From Desulfobacterales bacterium (GTDB lineage: Bacteria > Desulfobacterota > Desulfobacteria > Desulfobacterales > JAFDDL01): a stretch of DNA of 64,000 bases. The first letter of the stretch is position 1, and each line of letters opens with the position of its first letter. The stretch spans positions 62,001-126,000 of the forward strand of contig JAVEYW010000014.1 in NCBI GenBank assembly GCA_034003325.1, in the 5' to 3' direction. The translations under genes were made by a program, and so were the position numbers. This document shows positions 17,533 through 26,416 of the stretch, piece after piece. Under the pieces are notes generated by a model. That model searched no databases, was not told the DNA's origin, and was given only the letters and a program-made list of their open reading frames with translations.

Positions 17533-19341
17533 TCAGTTCGCCGCCCGGAAAATGGCATCGGATCGACAGATCTGCTCGCACAGCGAGCATCCGCGACACG
17601 AAACGGCATCGATCACCGCGCGCCTGCGCTCTTTTTTGCCTTCCGCGGCGGGAATCACGGCTCCCTGAGAGATGGCCGGGCACCCCAGTTTTAAGCACAG
17701 CCCGCACCCGGTACACGCATCTTCCTTCACGGCTCTAATTTCAGTGGGATCCTGGTGCAACAACTGAATACAGGGGCGTTTGGTCACAAGAACAGAGGGG
17801 CCTTCATAAGCGATTTCTTCCTTTAGCGCCTGTTGCGTGCCGGCCAAATCAAAGGGATCGATCTCCCGGACACGCACGCACCCCAGGGCCTTAACCAGTT
17901 GGACGATGTCCACCGCATGGGTTTTTTGATTCTGAAGCGTCAGACCGGTGCCCGGATTCTGCTGACCGCCGGTCATGGCGGTAATCCGGTTATCCAGAAT
18001 GATCACATTGACGTTGGCGTTGTTGTAAATCACATTCAGCAGGCTGGTGATGCCGGAGTGAAAAAACGTGGAATCCCCGATGGTCGCAAAGACCGGCCGT
18101 TTGTCTTCGATGGCGGCCTGCGCCATGGCCTTGGCGGTTCCATGCGCCATGCTGATGCCGGCGCCCATGCAAAGCGTGGAGTCGATACTTTGAAGCGGCG
18201 GCAAAACGCTTAGCGTATAGCAACCGATATCGCTATGAACGATGGCCTTCATTTTGTTTAAGGCGTAAAAAAGCCCGCGATGCGTGCAGCCCGCGCAAAG
18301 CAACGGAGGTCTTGGCATATTATCATCCTGACCTTTAGGCCGCGCGGGTTCAGGTTCATACGGCAGCACGCCGGCCCGATAAAATCCTGCTGCTACGGCA
18401 TCTGGAGAAAGCTCATCGAGCTTGGGGAAAAGGGTTTTTCCTTCCACGGCGAGCCCCATGATGCGTAGTTCTTCTTCCAGATAGGGTTCCAGCTCTTCCA
18501 CGACAAAAAGCCGCCCCACCTTGGCGGCAAAGTCCTTGATCATTTTTTCCGGCAGGGGAAAGGTCATTCCCAGCTTCAGAATGGATGCCTCCGGAAGAAC
18601 TTCTTTGACGTACTGATAGGAAATGCCGCTGGTCACGACACCGATGGCCGTGTCGCCCCATTCAATCCGGTTAAAGGACGTTTTTTCCACCTGCGCCTTT
18701 AATTTCGACTCCCGCTCGAGCACCAGGGGATGCCGCAACTTAGCAAAGGCGGGAATCATGACGTATTTTTTAACATCCCGTTTTATCCCTTGCGCAACCG
18801 GCATTTCAGGAGCGGTGCCCCCCTCAACGTCGACAATGCTTTTGGAATGGCACACCCGCGTGGTCATTCGCAGCATTACGGGCGTATCATAGGTTTCGGA
18901 GAGATGCAGGCATTCGGCCACCATGTCTTTTGCCTCCTGACTGTCGCCGGGCTCAAGCATGGGAATCTTCGCGAACTTGGCGTAAAACCGGTTATCCTGT
19001 TCGTTCTGGGAACTGTGCATCCCCGGATCATCCGCGCAGACGATGAGCAAACCACCCTGTACGCCGGTATAGGCTAAGGTCATCAGCGGGTCTGCCGCTA
19101 CATTGAGCCCCACATGCTTGGTGGTAAAAAGCGATCGAACCCCCGTCATGGCGGAACCGGTCGCCACCTCAAGCGCGACCTTTTCGTTCGGCGCCCATTC
19201 CGCGTATACCCCTTCGTATCGGGCGAAATTCTGAATGATCTCCGTGCTGGGTGTTCCCGGATACGCACTGGCCACCTTTACACCGGCTTGAAACGCCCCC
19301 AGGGCAACCGCCTCGTTCCCTGAAAGGATTTGTTTTTTCAT
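17533..19341 (-). CDS. iorA: Indolepyruvate:ferredoxin oxidoreductase, alpha subunit
   Basis: This is the catalytic subunit, 602 residues. The N-terminal pyrimidine domain (SAYPGTPSTEIIQNF), the TPP-binding domain with GDSTFFHSGITSLLNVIYN and ILDNRITAMTGGQQNP, and two C-terminal [4Fe-4S] motifs (CTGCGLCLKLGCPAI and CRGCSLCEQICRSDAI) occur in the expected order. It oxidatively decarboxylates indolepyruvate, phenylpyruvate and similar 2-oxoacids. It is the first gene of iorA-iorB-acd, so amino-acid-derived 2-oxoacids would feed ferredoxin reduction and ATP synthesis. A GGGG-rich ribosome site precedes ATG 19341. Confidence 0.94.
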   Translation of the reverse strand: MKKQILSGNEAVALGAFQAGVKVASAYPGTPSTEIIQNFARYEGVYAEWAPNEKVALEVATGSAMTGVRSLFTTKHVGLNVAADPLMTLAYTGVQGGLLIVCADDPGMHSSQNEQDNRFYAKFAKIPMLEPGDSQEAKDMVAECLHLSETYDTPVMLRMTTRVCHSKSIVDVEGGTAPEMPVAQGIKRDVKKYVMIPAFAKLRHPLVLERESKLKAQVEKTSFNRIEWGDTAIGVVTSGISYQYVKEVLPEASILKLGMTFPLPEKMIKDFAAKVGRLFVVEELEPYLEEELRIMGLAVEGKTLFPKLDELSPDAVAAGFYRAGVLPYEPEPARPKGQDDNMPRPPLLCAGCTHRGLFYALNKMKAIVHSDIGCYTLSVLPPLQSIDSTLCMGAGISMAHGTAKAMAQAAIEDKRPVFATIGDSTFFHSGITSLLNVIYNNANVNVIILDNRITAMTGGQQNPGTGLTLQNQKTHAVDIVQLVKALGCVRVREIDPFDLAGTQQALKEEIAYEGPSVLVTKRPCIQLLHQDPTEIRAVKEDACTGCGLCLKLGCPAISQGAVIPAAEGKKERRRAVIDAVSCRGCSLCEQICRSDAIFRAAN

Positions 19342-19595
19342 ATTTTTTACCCCCCTTTATGATGCCACCCGAATACATATTGCCGACAACGAAAAAAACA
19401 ACCCAGCAGTACCAAAATCAACCGATTTGTAAACAGTTAAAATAAGACCTCGGCATAAAATTCGACTTTTCGCGCGTAGCCGCTGAGAACGCCAAAAAAA
19501 ACCATATTTTTAAGTTGGTAACGTTGCGATCTATGCTTCTTTGCCTGAGATCCTGGTTATTGCAAGTTCATCAATATCAGTGCGCTCAAATTTGG
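19342..19595. other. Intergenic, iorA upstream region
   Basis: These 254 bases, with 19778-20000, make up a 659-base gene-free gap that also contains the MITE-like element. The iorA promoter should lie here, and the sequence is AT-rich (19390-19520). I see no clear operator. Confidence 0.4.
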
Positions 19596-19777
19596 GGGTC
19601 ATTCAGGGCAATCGCATGTAGAAATGAACAGCTGGGAGCAAAAGCCTTGAGGGGGATCGGATGGAAGCTGCGGCACTGTTTGAAGGCATTCCGCGTGAGT
19701 TTGTCGCAGCTGGAATCCGATTTTTCTTAAGGCTGAAGCGGGCTATGGGTTGCATGCGATTGCCCTGTTGGGTCATT
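19596..19777. mobile_element. MITE-like palindromic element with 8-bp direct repeat
   Basis: The direct repeat GGGTCATT at 19596-19603 and 19770-19777 flanks an inverted repeat whose ends are CAGGGCAATCGCATG (19604-19618) and its exact complement (19753-19767). Inner parts also pair: the GATCGGATGGAAGCTGCGGC region pairs imperfectly with the CGCAGCTGGAATCCGATT region, and GCCTTGAGG with CTTAAGGC. Almost the whole 166 bases can fold as one hairpin, with no coding capacity. This is the structure of a non-autonomous miniature element. The direct repeat looks like a target-site duplication. No transposase in the window has matching ends. Confidence 0.65.
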
Positions 19778-20000
19778 TTTTGGGGTCGACAGAAACGAAT
19801 TTTTATGATTTAAACATTAAATTTCATTTTTAGCGTATTTAAATAGGGGGGTTGTGCTTTTCTTTGGCCGAATTTGCCGTTATTGTCATGCCGAACGACT
19901 GGCAAACCGTATTTCAAATTTAGTGCCCCATAGTTTCGCGGAATCCTACTACGAAAAGACTTGTTTTCCGCGCCGATACAAGCCACGGGAGATTGTATAA

Positions 20001-20429
20001 ATGCTTCAAGAAATAGCGATACTTAAATCCATGGCGCTTTTCAGCACCCTGAATGCGACAGAGATCGAGAAGGTCGCCGAACTCCTCCACTCCGTTAACG
20101 TGAAAAAAGGGCAGGTTCTTACGGAAGAAGGGGCCTTGGCAAGAAATTTTTTTATTATTTTATCAGGAAGGTATAAGATTTTCTCCCGAAGCGGCCATGA
20201 AATTATTTTGAGCCAAACAGGTGACTTTATCGGCTGGGCCACGATCATCGCCGCACCCAAATACCTGGGAACCTGCGTGGCGCTTTCTTCGGGTGAAGTT
20301 TTAAAATTATCCAAACAAGACTTTATGGGACTGATTCAAAGCGATGCCGGCATCGGTAATAAAATTATGAAAAAAGGGAGTGAACTGGCTTTTACCGGGG
20401 AACCTTTTCGAAAGAAGTCAACATTATAA
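20001..20429 (+). CDS. Cyclic-nucleotide-binding-domain protein (no HTH)
   Basis: This protein of 142 residues consists almost only of a CRP-like cNMP-binding beta-roll (LFSTLNATEIEKVAELLHSV, then KKGQVLTEEGALARNFFIILSGRYKIF, then GDFIGWATII). The phosphate-binding cassette Arg/Glu pattern of true cAMP receptors is not evident. There is no DNA-binding helix-turn-helix, so it is probably a small sensor or a regulator of a partner protein, not a transcription factor. It precedes the sodium-pump genes oadG and oadB by 70 bases, and a link to their activity is a guess from position. Confidence 0.75.
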   Translation: MLQEIAILKSMALFSTLNATEIEKVAELLHSVNVKKGQVLTEEGALARNFFIILSGRYKIFSRSGHEIILSQTGDFIGWATIIAAPKYLGTCVALSSGEVLKLSKQDFMGLIQSDAGIGNKIMKKGSELAFTGEPFRKKSTL

Positions 20430-20499
20430 TGGATAAAAAATTATGGTTGCCGGTGAATAACCTGAATATTTCAAGATACTGGTGTTAAGGAGGTCAAAA

Positions 20500-20892
20500 T
20501 TGTACGGTTTTCAAGCAATCAGCGCCCACAATGGATGGGCCATGGCGATTACCGGCGCATCGATCGTTTTGTTTTGCCTGGTTTTTCTTTCAGTCCTGAT
20601 CTCTCAGTTGCACAAGATGTTGGCCTTTTGGGACAACCGAACAAAAAGCAATACGATAAGCGAAATAAGCAAAATAAACATCCCCAACCTTTTCCCGGCG
20701 GATATAAAGGAGACGGCCAAATTATACGAGCCGTTGATTGAACAACTCGGCGGCACCTTTCAACTTGTCGATCTTTATAACGCCGCACGGGAACATGATT
20801 ATCCGCATCCCCACCTGACTATCTCCTCGTTCAGACAAACAGGGATTTTGTCCGAAGTCGAAAATGGGCTGTTTCGGTGGAATAATAAATAA
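20500..20892 (+). CDS. OadG-like small subunit of a Na+-pump decarboxylase
   Basis: This is a protein of about 130 residues with one N-terminal membrane helix (WAMAITGASIVLFCLVFLSVLISQL), followed by a charged linker and a cytoplasmic tail. This is the form of the gamma/OadG subunit, which anchors and assembles biotin-dependent decarboxylase pumps. TTG 20500 is chosen because AAGGAGG lies at 20488-20494, six bases upstream; GTG 20482 would place the start inside that site. The C-terminal part is longer than usual and not a recognised domain. The beta subunit follows after 35 bases; the alpha (carboxyltransferase) and biotin subunits are not in the window. Confidence 0.7.
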   Translation: MYGFQAISAHNGWAMAITGASIVLFCLVFLSVLISQLHKMLAFWDNRTKSNTISEISKINIPNLFPADIKETAKLYEPLIEQLGGTFQLVDLYNAAREHDYPHPHLTISSFRQTGILSEVENGLFRWNNK

Positions 20893-20927
20893 TATTTGTA
20901 ACTTAATAGATAAATCGGAGCTGATTC

Positions 20928-22055
20928 ATGTTACATATGTTAACTCAATTTTTAACCAACACGGGTTTTTACCTGGTGGATTATCGACAAATCATCATGA
21001 TGATTGCCGGATGCGTTTTTATTTATTTGGGCATCGCGAAACAATATGAGCCCTTGCTTCTCATCCCCATCGGGTTTGGCATATTGGTGGGCAATGTTCC
21101 GTTCTTCAAAGGGTTCGGGCTGGGCATCTATGAAAAAAACAGCGTGCTGAATTATTTGTATTTTGGCGTCACAACAGGCATTTATCCATCTCTTGTCTTT
21201 CTGGGACTGGGGGCCATGACCGATTTTTCCTCCCTTCTGGCCAGGCCCAAATTGATGCTTCTGGGTGCAGCCGCTCAAGGGGGCGTTTTTTTTACTTTGT
21301 TGGGAGCGCTTGCGCTTGGATTCGATCCAAAGGAGGCCGCCTCGATTGCCATCATCGGCGGCGCGGATGGGCCCACCTCGATCTTTCTTACCGCGAAACT
21401 GGCGCCGCATCTGATCGGCCCCATTGCCATCGCCGCCTATTCCTATATGGCCCTGATTCCGGTGATTCAGCCCCCTATCATGAGGCTTCTGACGACCAAA
21501 AAGGAAAGGTTGATTAGAATGTCAAGCCCCAGGGATGTCTCTAAAAGAGAACGGGTTATTTTCCCGATCGTGGGGTTGCTCCTTTGCTGCTTTGTCGCCC
21601 CCACGGCCCTTCCTCTGTTGGGGATGCTTTTCCTGGGCAACCTTCTGAAAGAATGCGGTGAAGCCGACCGGCTAGCGGATACGGCCAGAAATGCCATCTG
21701 CAATACCGCAACGATTCTGCTGGGGCTGACCGTTGGCGCCAGCACGCAAGGAGATGTGTTTCTGACCCCTAGCTCGGTGGGGATTTTCTTGTTGGGCGCA
21801 TTGGCTTTCAGCATCGCCACAGCGTCCGGGGTCCTCTTTGCAAAGATCATGAATCTTTTTTTAAAGGAAAAAATCAATCCGCTGCTGGGGGCGGCAGGCG
21901 TGTCCGCCGTACCGGGGTCTGCGCGTGAGGTCCATCTGATGGGACGCGAGGCGGATCCGACCAACTTTCTGCTGATGCATGCCATGGCTTGCAATTCTTC
22001 AGGGGTGATCGGATCGGCAATTGCCGCGGGCGTCTTGTGGAGTTTCATGACCTGA
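20928..22055 (+). CDS. Na+-pumping decarboxylase beta subunit (OadB/GcdB/MmdB)
   Basis: This integral membrane subunit of 375 residues decarboxylates carboxybiotin and pumps Na+ out of the cell. The ion-site segment GGADGPTSIFLTAKLAP (about residues 143-159) and the late NTATILLGLTVGAS and HAMACNSSGVIGSAIAAG segments are conserved. Around nine to eleven hydrophobic segments are visible. Because the alpha subunit is missing here, the substrate (oxaloacetate, methylmalonyl-CoA, glutaconyl-CoA or malonate) cannot be named. The 5' neighbour is the OadG-like gene. Confidence 0.92.
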   Translation: MLHMLTQFLTNTGFYLVDYRQIIMMIAGCVFIYLGIAKQYEPLLLIPIGFGILVGNVPFFKGFGLGIYEKNSVLNYLYFGVTTGIYPSLVFLGLGAMTDFSSLLARPKLMLLGAAAQGGVFFTLLGALALGFDPKEAASIAIIGGADGPTSIFLTAKLAPHLIGPIAIAAYSYMALIPVIQPPIMRLLTTKKERLIRMSSPRDVSKRERVIFPIVGLLLCCFVAPTALPLLGMLFLGNLLKECGEADRLADTARNAICNTATILLGLTVGASTQGDVFLTPSSVGIFLLGALAFSIATASGVLFAKIMNLFLKEKINPLLGAAGVSAVPGSAREVHLMGREADPTNFLLMHAMACNSSGVIGSAIAAGVLWSFMT

Positions 22056-22102
22056 TACCCGGTATCAAGCGACCTGGCGATTATTTTTTACGGAGGCGAC
22101 CC

Positions 22103-22399
22103 ATGACGGATGAAATCAGTATTACGGTAAAGCTTGCGACGGCCCTTGCCCGCCATACCGGCAATCAAAAGGTAGTTGATTGCCGATTGACCGGCAACCA
22201 AAATCTATCGTCGGTGATACAGCATCTGGATAGTCGATTTCCCGGTATTCGGGCCATGATCCTGGCAGACGGCAGCGACATTCTCGACAGTATCAACGTG
22301 TATGCGAACGGAGATAATGTCCGCTACCTTCAGGGCCTGGAAACCCTGATGAAACAGGGAGATGTCATCAATATCATTCCCGCGGCCGCCGCGGGATGA
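22103..22399 (+). CDS. MoaD/ThiS-like sulfur carrier with Ala-Gly terminus
   Basis: This is a ubiquitin-fold small sulfur-carrier protein of 98 residues, starting at ATG 22103 after CGGAGG. It contains the MoaD pattern LDSRFPGIRAMIL, VYANGDNVRYLQGLETLMKQGD, then VINIIPAAAAG. True carriers end in Gly-Gly, which the E1-like enzyme adenylates; here the last two residues are Ala-Gly at the same spacing after the Pro. The ThiF-like gene two genes downstream is the likely activating partner. It could serve molybdopterin or tungstopterin synthesis or another thiocarboxylate pathway; no MoaE is nearby. Confidence 0.78.
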   Translation: MTDEISITVKLATALARHTGNQKVVDCRLTGNQNLSSVIQHLDSRFPGIRAMILADGSDILDSINVYANGDNVRYLQGLETLMKQGDVINIIPAAAAG

Positions 22400-22421
22400 G
22401 GATTTCGCCGAGGAGGAAAAG

Positions 22422-22946
22422 GTGATCATCGATAAACCCGAGTCTCATTTTGTCTTTATCCTGCCCTTTGCGCATGTTTCCAATGGCTATAATTATATTC
22501 GATACGACGGCAAAGCCCTATCGAATAAGCAATATCTTGAAAACTGGGGGAAATGGGTTTTTTTCGGAAACGCGGAAGAACTGGACTGCCTGGCCAAAAA
22601 GATGGACCCTTTTGTGGAAGAAAAACGTATCCCCGCAGCTAAATACGACCGGGTCGTGTTGGAAGAGTTTGAACTCGGAGAGTGCGTGATGTGCGTCTAT
22701 TGCGATGTTAGACAGCGGGAAGAGGTTTGGACGATCCTTGAATCCCTCGGCGTGCAGGACAAAATGTGGGTGTTTGAAAAGGAGACCATGGAAAGGTGGC
22801 TGCCGGGGGGGCATCTGCTGGAAAAATGGATCATCGGCCGGAAACTGAGCCCCGAAGCGGCGGATCAGGCTCGGGAGAATGCCCAAAAAACCTTTGAAAA
22901 GATGTTTGAAAATGAGAATGCCGAATTCAAGGGCGTGATGCAGTAA
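22422..22946 (+). CDS. Unknown protein between MoaD-like and ThiF-like genes
   Basis: I do not recognise this 174-residue protein. GTG 22422 is chosen because AGGAGG (22411-22416) lies five bases upstream; the frame is open further 5' but that part overlaps the MoaD-like gene. Visible features are a Cys cluster ECVMCVYCDV (CxxCxxC spacing) near the middle and a charged, probably helical C-terminus (about residues 140-170). There is no signal peptide or membrane segment. It ends two bases before the ThiF-like gene, so it is very likely part of the same sulfur-carrier system, possibly a metal or sulfur-binding partner. Confidence 0.65.
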   Translation: MIIDKPESHFVFILPFAHVSNGYNYIRYDGKALSNKQYLENWGKWVFFGNAEELDCLAKKMDPFVEEKRIPAAKYDRVVLEEFELGECVMCVYCDVRQREEVWTILESLGVQDKMWVFEKETMERWLPGGHLLEKWIIGRKLSPEAADQARENAQKTFEKMFENENAEFKGVMQ

Positions 22947-22948
22947 GC

Positions 22949-23686
22949 ATGGACCCTTTGAACGCGGAAAACCGATTTCAGCGACAAACGCTACTGCCTG
23001 AAGTGGGCCGCAAGGGCCAGAAAAAACTTCAACAGGCAGGCGTGTTCATTCTCGGTTCCGGCGGATTGGCCTCTTCGGCCGCTTATTATTTAGTCGCTGC
23101 GGGCATCGGCCGCATCGGTATCGCGGACGATGACCGGGTGGATATCAGCAATCTCAACCGTCAAATTCTGCACAATACTTCCTGTATCGGAATGCTCAAA
23201 GTTGATTCCGCCCGAAAGACCCTTGAGGAGCTGAATCCGGCCGTGAATATTCATACCTACCCCCGCAGATTCACCTCCCCCGGCGAATTGATTGCGGTGC
23301 TAACCCCATATGACATCGTTGTTGACTGCACGGACAATTACGCAACCCGATTTCACCTCAATGACGCCTGCATTCAAACCGGAAAACCATGGATTTACGG
23401 CGCGGTTTCCGGTTTCGAGGGGCAGGTAATGACGATTATGCCCGGCAAGGGTCCTTGTTATCGATGTCTATACCCCTCCGTGCCTGCGGAAGCTGATTCC
23501 GTGGTGCCGGTAATTGGGGTAACACCCGGGATGATAGGGATTATCGAAGCGACTGAAGCAATCAAACATATTCTCGGCATCGGAACCCCCCTGATCGGCA
23601 GAATGCTTGTTATCGATCTTCTGGAAATGAACATGTCGGAATTTAACATCAATCGAAATCAGAGCTGTTCCGCATGCGGGGAATGA
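22949..23686 (+). CDS. ThiF/MoeB/HesA-family adenylyltransferase
   Basis: This E1-like enzyme of 245 residues would adenylate the C-terminus of a ubiquitin-like carrier. It shows the nucleotide-binding GSGGLASSAAYYLVAAG, the acidic DDDRVDISNLNRQ, the N-terminal Arg in RFQRQTLLPEVG, and two zinc CxxC pairs (CYRC at about 175 and CSAC at the end). There is no rhodanese domain. The upstream MoaD-like protein is the obvious substrate although its tail is Ala-Gly. It is the last gene of the plus-strand group and converges with the copper ATPase gene. Confidence 0.9.
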   Translation: MDPLNAENRFQRQTLLPEVGRKGQKKLQQAGVFILGSGGLASSAAYYLVAAGIGRIGIADDDRVDISNLNRQILHNTSCIGMLKVDSARKTLEELNPAVNIHTYPRRFTSPGELIAVLTPYDIVVDCTDNYATRFHLNDACIQTGKPWIYGAVSGFEGQVMTIMPGKGPCYRCLYPSVPAEADSVVPVIGVTPGMIGIIEATEAIKHILGIGTPLIGRMLVIDLLEMNMSEFNINRNQSCSACGE

Positions 23687-23749
23687 TAACGCGCTGCTAC
23701 CCCCCCCAATCTTTCGTGGATATTTTCTCAGCAAGATGGCCCTTGGGTC

Positions 23750-23787
23750 TGGCAAAAAGCCGACCACACCGTGCACGGTATGGTCGG
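23750..23787 (-). terminator. Terminator of the copper ATPase gene
   Basis: On the minus strand a stem CCGACCATACCG/CGGTGTGGTCGG (one mismatch) with a TGCA loop is followed by CTTTTTG. It lies 65 bases past the ATPase stop codon and between two convergent genes. Confidence 0.8.
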
Positions 23788-23851
23788 TATTGTCCAGGAG
23801 CGGCCGTCCGGTTCATCCTCTAACCTCATAGAATGTGGGGTTACATAAATT

Positions 23852-26416
23852 CTAATCCCGCTCTTTGGGAATAAGCCGGGCCGCCGCATGAACCAGCAAC
23901 AAGGTGTTTCCAATGACACTCAAGCTGCTAATGAGCATGGCGCTTACCGCCACCAGTGGGGAAAGCCATCCGGCCATGGCGACCGGAATGGCGATCATAT
24001 TATACATAGATGTGAACAAAAGGTTCTGGGCTATTTTTCTCCTTACCTGTTTCGCCAGGTCAAAAAAATAAACCATGCGCTGCAAATCGCCGCCCATGAG
24101 GGTGATATCGGCATTTTCCTCGCTTAACTGGTTTCCGGAGTGAACCGCGACGGAAAAATCGGCTCGCGCCAGGGCCGGCGCATCATTGATGCCGTCGCCC
24201 ACCATGGCCACACAATGATTCCGGTTCTGGCGGCTTTGAATGAATGCGACTTTATCGGCCGGCAACCGCTCCCCCCAATAATCGGTAATCCCCAGTTGAT
24301 TCGCCACGGCCGCGGTCGCGGTTTCATCATCCCCTGATATCAGCGCTACCTCGAGCCCGGATTGCTTCAGCGCCTTCACCAGAGAAAACGCGCTTTCCCG
24401 AATCGAATCGCGAAAGACAAATACGGCGGTTCCGCCTCCCTCACAGCCCAAATACACGCTGGAAGCCGCCGTGCTTGAGGTGTTGGCACCCGGCACAGGA
24501 AATGCGCTCAGGGCATCGGCTTGCCCTTGCGCCCTTAAAAATGCGATAGAACCAATAAAATACATTTTTCCCGCATAGCCGCCACTCATGCCGTTTTCAA
24601 ATGCGGTGAGGTTATCGACGGGCAGCGGCGTTATCCCCCTTTGAGCGGCAGCGCGCCGAATTGCCACGCCGATGGGATGATTCGATTTTTCTTCCAAGCC
24701 CGCCGCGAGTCCCAGCAGAAAAGATTCTTCCAACAGGGGATGTGAAACTATCTCTTTCAGAGTCCACTGTCCCTCCGTGACAGTGCCGGTTTTATCCAAC
24801 ACCACCGTATGAATGGATTTCGCTTTCTCAAAGGCTGAAAAAGAACGAACCAGAATGCCGTTGGCGCCGGCCGCGGAAATACCGGCCACTCTTGCCAGCG
24901 GCACGGCAACCCCCAACGCGCAAGGGCAGGATACCACCAGCACCGTCACCGCGCGAATCAACGCCGCATCCGCCGACAAACCGGCATACCAGCAAAAGCA
25001 GCCCGTGGCCGCTGCAAGCCCGATGATCAGCGGCACGAACCACCGCAACAGCCGTTCCGCCAGATCCTCAAACCGGGTCTTTTGCATCAAAGTGCGCTCG
25101 ATGAGAGAGACCATCTGCCCCAGTGTGCCCTCCGTCCCTACCCGCGTCGCAACCGCGCGCAGATCTCCGTCCGTCACCCGGGTGCCGCTCAGCAGAACGT
25201 CCCCTGCCCGCTTTTCTTTCGGTCTTGCTTCGCCGGTAAGGGTGGATTCGTCCACAAATCCCCGGCCCTCCGTTATTATTCCGTCCGCCGCGACGACTTC
25301 TTCAGCCTCGACGCGAAAGGTATCCCCGGGTTTTAACATTTTCGCCGACACATAGCGTCCGTCCGGCGTGGCCGGTAGACAAATTCTGGCCTTGGCGGGT
25401 TGCAGCGAAAAGAGCGCCGAAAGACGCTCAGCAATCCGGTTTCTGGCGGAGCGCTCTAGCCATTTTCCGACCAGGGTCAAGGAAATCAGCATGGCGGCCG
25501 TATCAAAATAAAGATGAAGGCTGCCGGAGAGAAAATTGAACAGGCTGTAGCCATAAGCGCTCAGCGCCCCGGCAAAGATCAGCATTTCCATGCCGAAGAT
25601 GCCGGTCCTAATGCTTTGAACCGCATGCCGGAAAATGGGCGCGCCCCCGTAAACAAAGACGATGGTGGCCATGACAAAGACGGGCCAGGATAAATAGTCA
25701 ATTTCACCGGCAGAAAAAGAGTGAAAAAACCCGAAGTAAAGCGCAAAGGAGAGCATCATGAGGTTCATGGTCAAAAACGCGGAAACGCCAAGCCGTATGA
25801 ATTCCGCTCGGGTCTCTTTTTTTTGCACGGAATCTTCCGGCAGGCGGGCCTGGTACCCGAGCCGGGAGATAACGTCGATGATTGTTTCAGGGCCGGTCTC
25901 AACCGGGTTATAATCGCAGCAAAACCGGTCAGCGGAAAACATGCAGACGGGATTTTTCACCCCTTTGGTTTTCTTCAGCGTCTCTTCAATGGCCCATGCG
26001 CATACCGGGCACCACATGCCGGTGATGGTAAGATGCAACCGCAGGGTGTTTTCATCCGGTGCGGGGGTAATTTGCTCGTCAGGCGCACCCCCTTGCCGCC
26101 AGACACCGGCAAGATCCGCTTCATTTCTCGGAATCAGCCCCATTTCCCGGCATTTTTTGAACAATTCGGTTTCCCGAAAATCTTCAGTGCGATCCACCTC
26201 GGCCGACTGGACCAGCATTTGGAAGACCTGCCGGCAGCCCGTACAGCAAAACCGGTAGCTTTTCTCCGGACGGTTTTGTTCAACAATTCCATAGCGCAGG
26301 GGCAGGCCGCACAGGTCGCACCGCCCCGAGGTCTCACGCCTTGCCGGGTGCAAGAGATGATTCAAACTTGATGGATCGATCGATGCATCCAATCCCGAAC
26401 ACTCCACACATATCAT
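23852..26416 (-). CDS. Copper-translocating P1B-type ATPase (CcoI/FixI-like)
   Basis: This is a heavy-metal P-type ATPase of about 854 residues that exports copper, or supplies it to cytochrome oxidase. It has an N-terminal Cys-rich region (CDLCGLPLRYG and CCTGCRQVF) like the ATPase-associated metal-binding domain, then a ferredoxin-like domain with GMWCPVCAWAIEE, eight predicted membrane segments, CPC in SCPCALG, DKTGTVTEGQW, the SNHPIG motif and GDGINDAPALA. ATG 26416 is chosen because the Cys-rich domain begins there; the 56 residues further 5' look non-native. The N-terminal domain is typical of CcoI-type ATPases, but no cbb3 oxidase genes are nearby. Confidence 0.9.
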   Translation of the reverse strand: MICVECSGLDASIDPSSLNHLLHPARRETSGRCDLCGLPLRYGIVEQNRPEKSYRFCCTGCRQVFQMLVQSAEVDRTEDFRETELFKKCREMGLIPRNEADLAGVWRQGGAPDEQITPAPDENTLRLHLTITGMWCPVCAWAIEETLKKTKGVKNPVCMFSADRFCCDYNPVETGPETIIDVISRLGYQARLPEDSVQKKETRAEFIRLGVSAFLTMNLMMLSFALYFGFFHSFSAGEIDYLSWPVFVMATIVFVYGGAPIFRHAVQSIRTGIFGMEMLIFAGALSAYGYSLFNFLSGSLHLYFDTAAMLISLTLVGKWLERSARNRIAERLSALFSLQPAKARICLPATPDGRYVSAKMLKPGDTFRVEAEEVVAADGIITEGRGFVDESTLTGEARPKEKRAGDVLLSGTRVTDGDLRAVATRVGTEGTLGQMVSLIERTLMQKTRFEDLAERLLRWFVPLIIGLAAATGCFCWYAGLSADAALIRAVTVLVVSCPCALGVAVPLARVAGISAAGANGILVRSFSAFEKAKSIHTVVLDKTGTVTEGQWTLKEIVSHPLLEESFLLGLAAGLEEKSNHPIGVAIRRAAAQRGITPLPVDNLTAFENGMSGGYAGKMYFIGSIAFLRAQGQADALSAFPVPGANTSSTAASSVYLGCEGGGTAVFVFRDSIRESAFSLVKALKQSGLEVALISGDDETATAAVANQLGITDYWGERLPADKVAFIQSRQNRNHCVAMVGDGINDAPALARADFSVAVHSGNQLSEENADITLMGGDLQRMVYFFDLAKQVRRKIAQNLLFTSMYNMIAIPVAMAGWLSPLVAVSAMLISSLSVIGNTLLLVHAAARLIPKERD

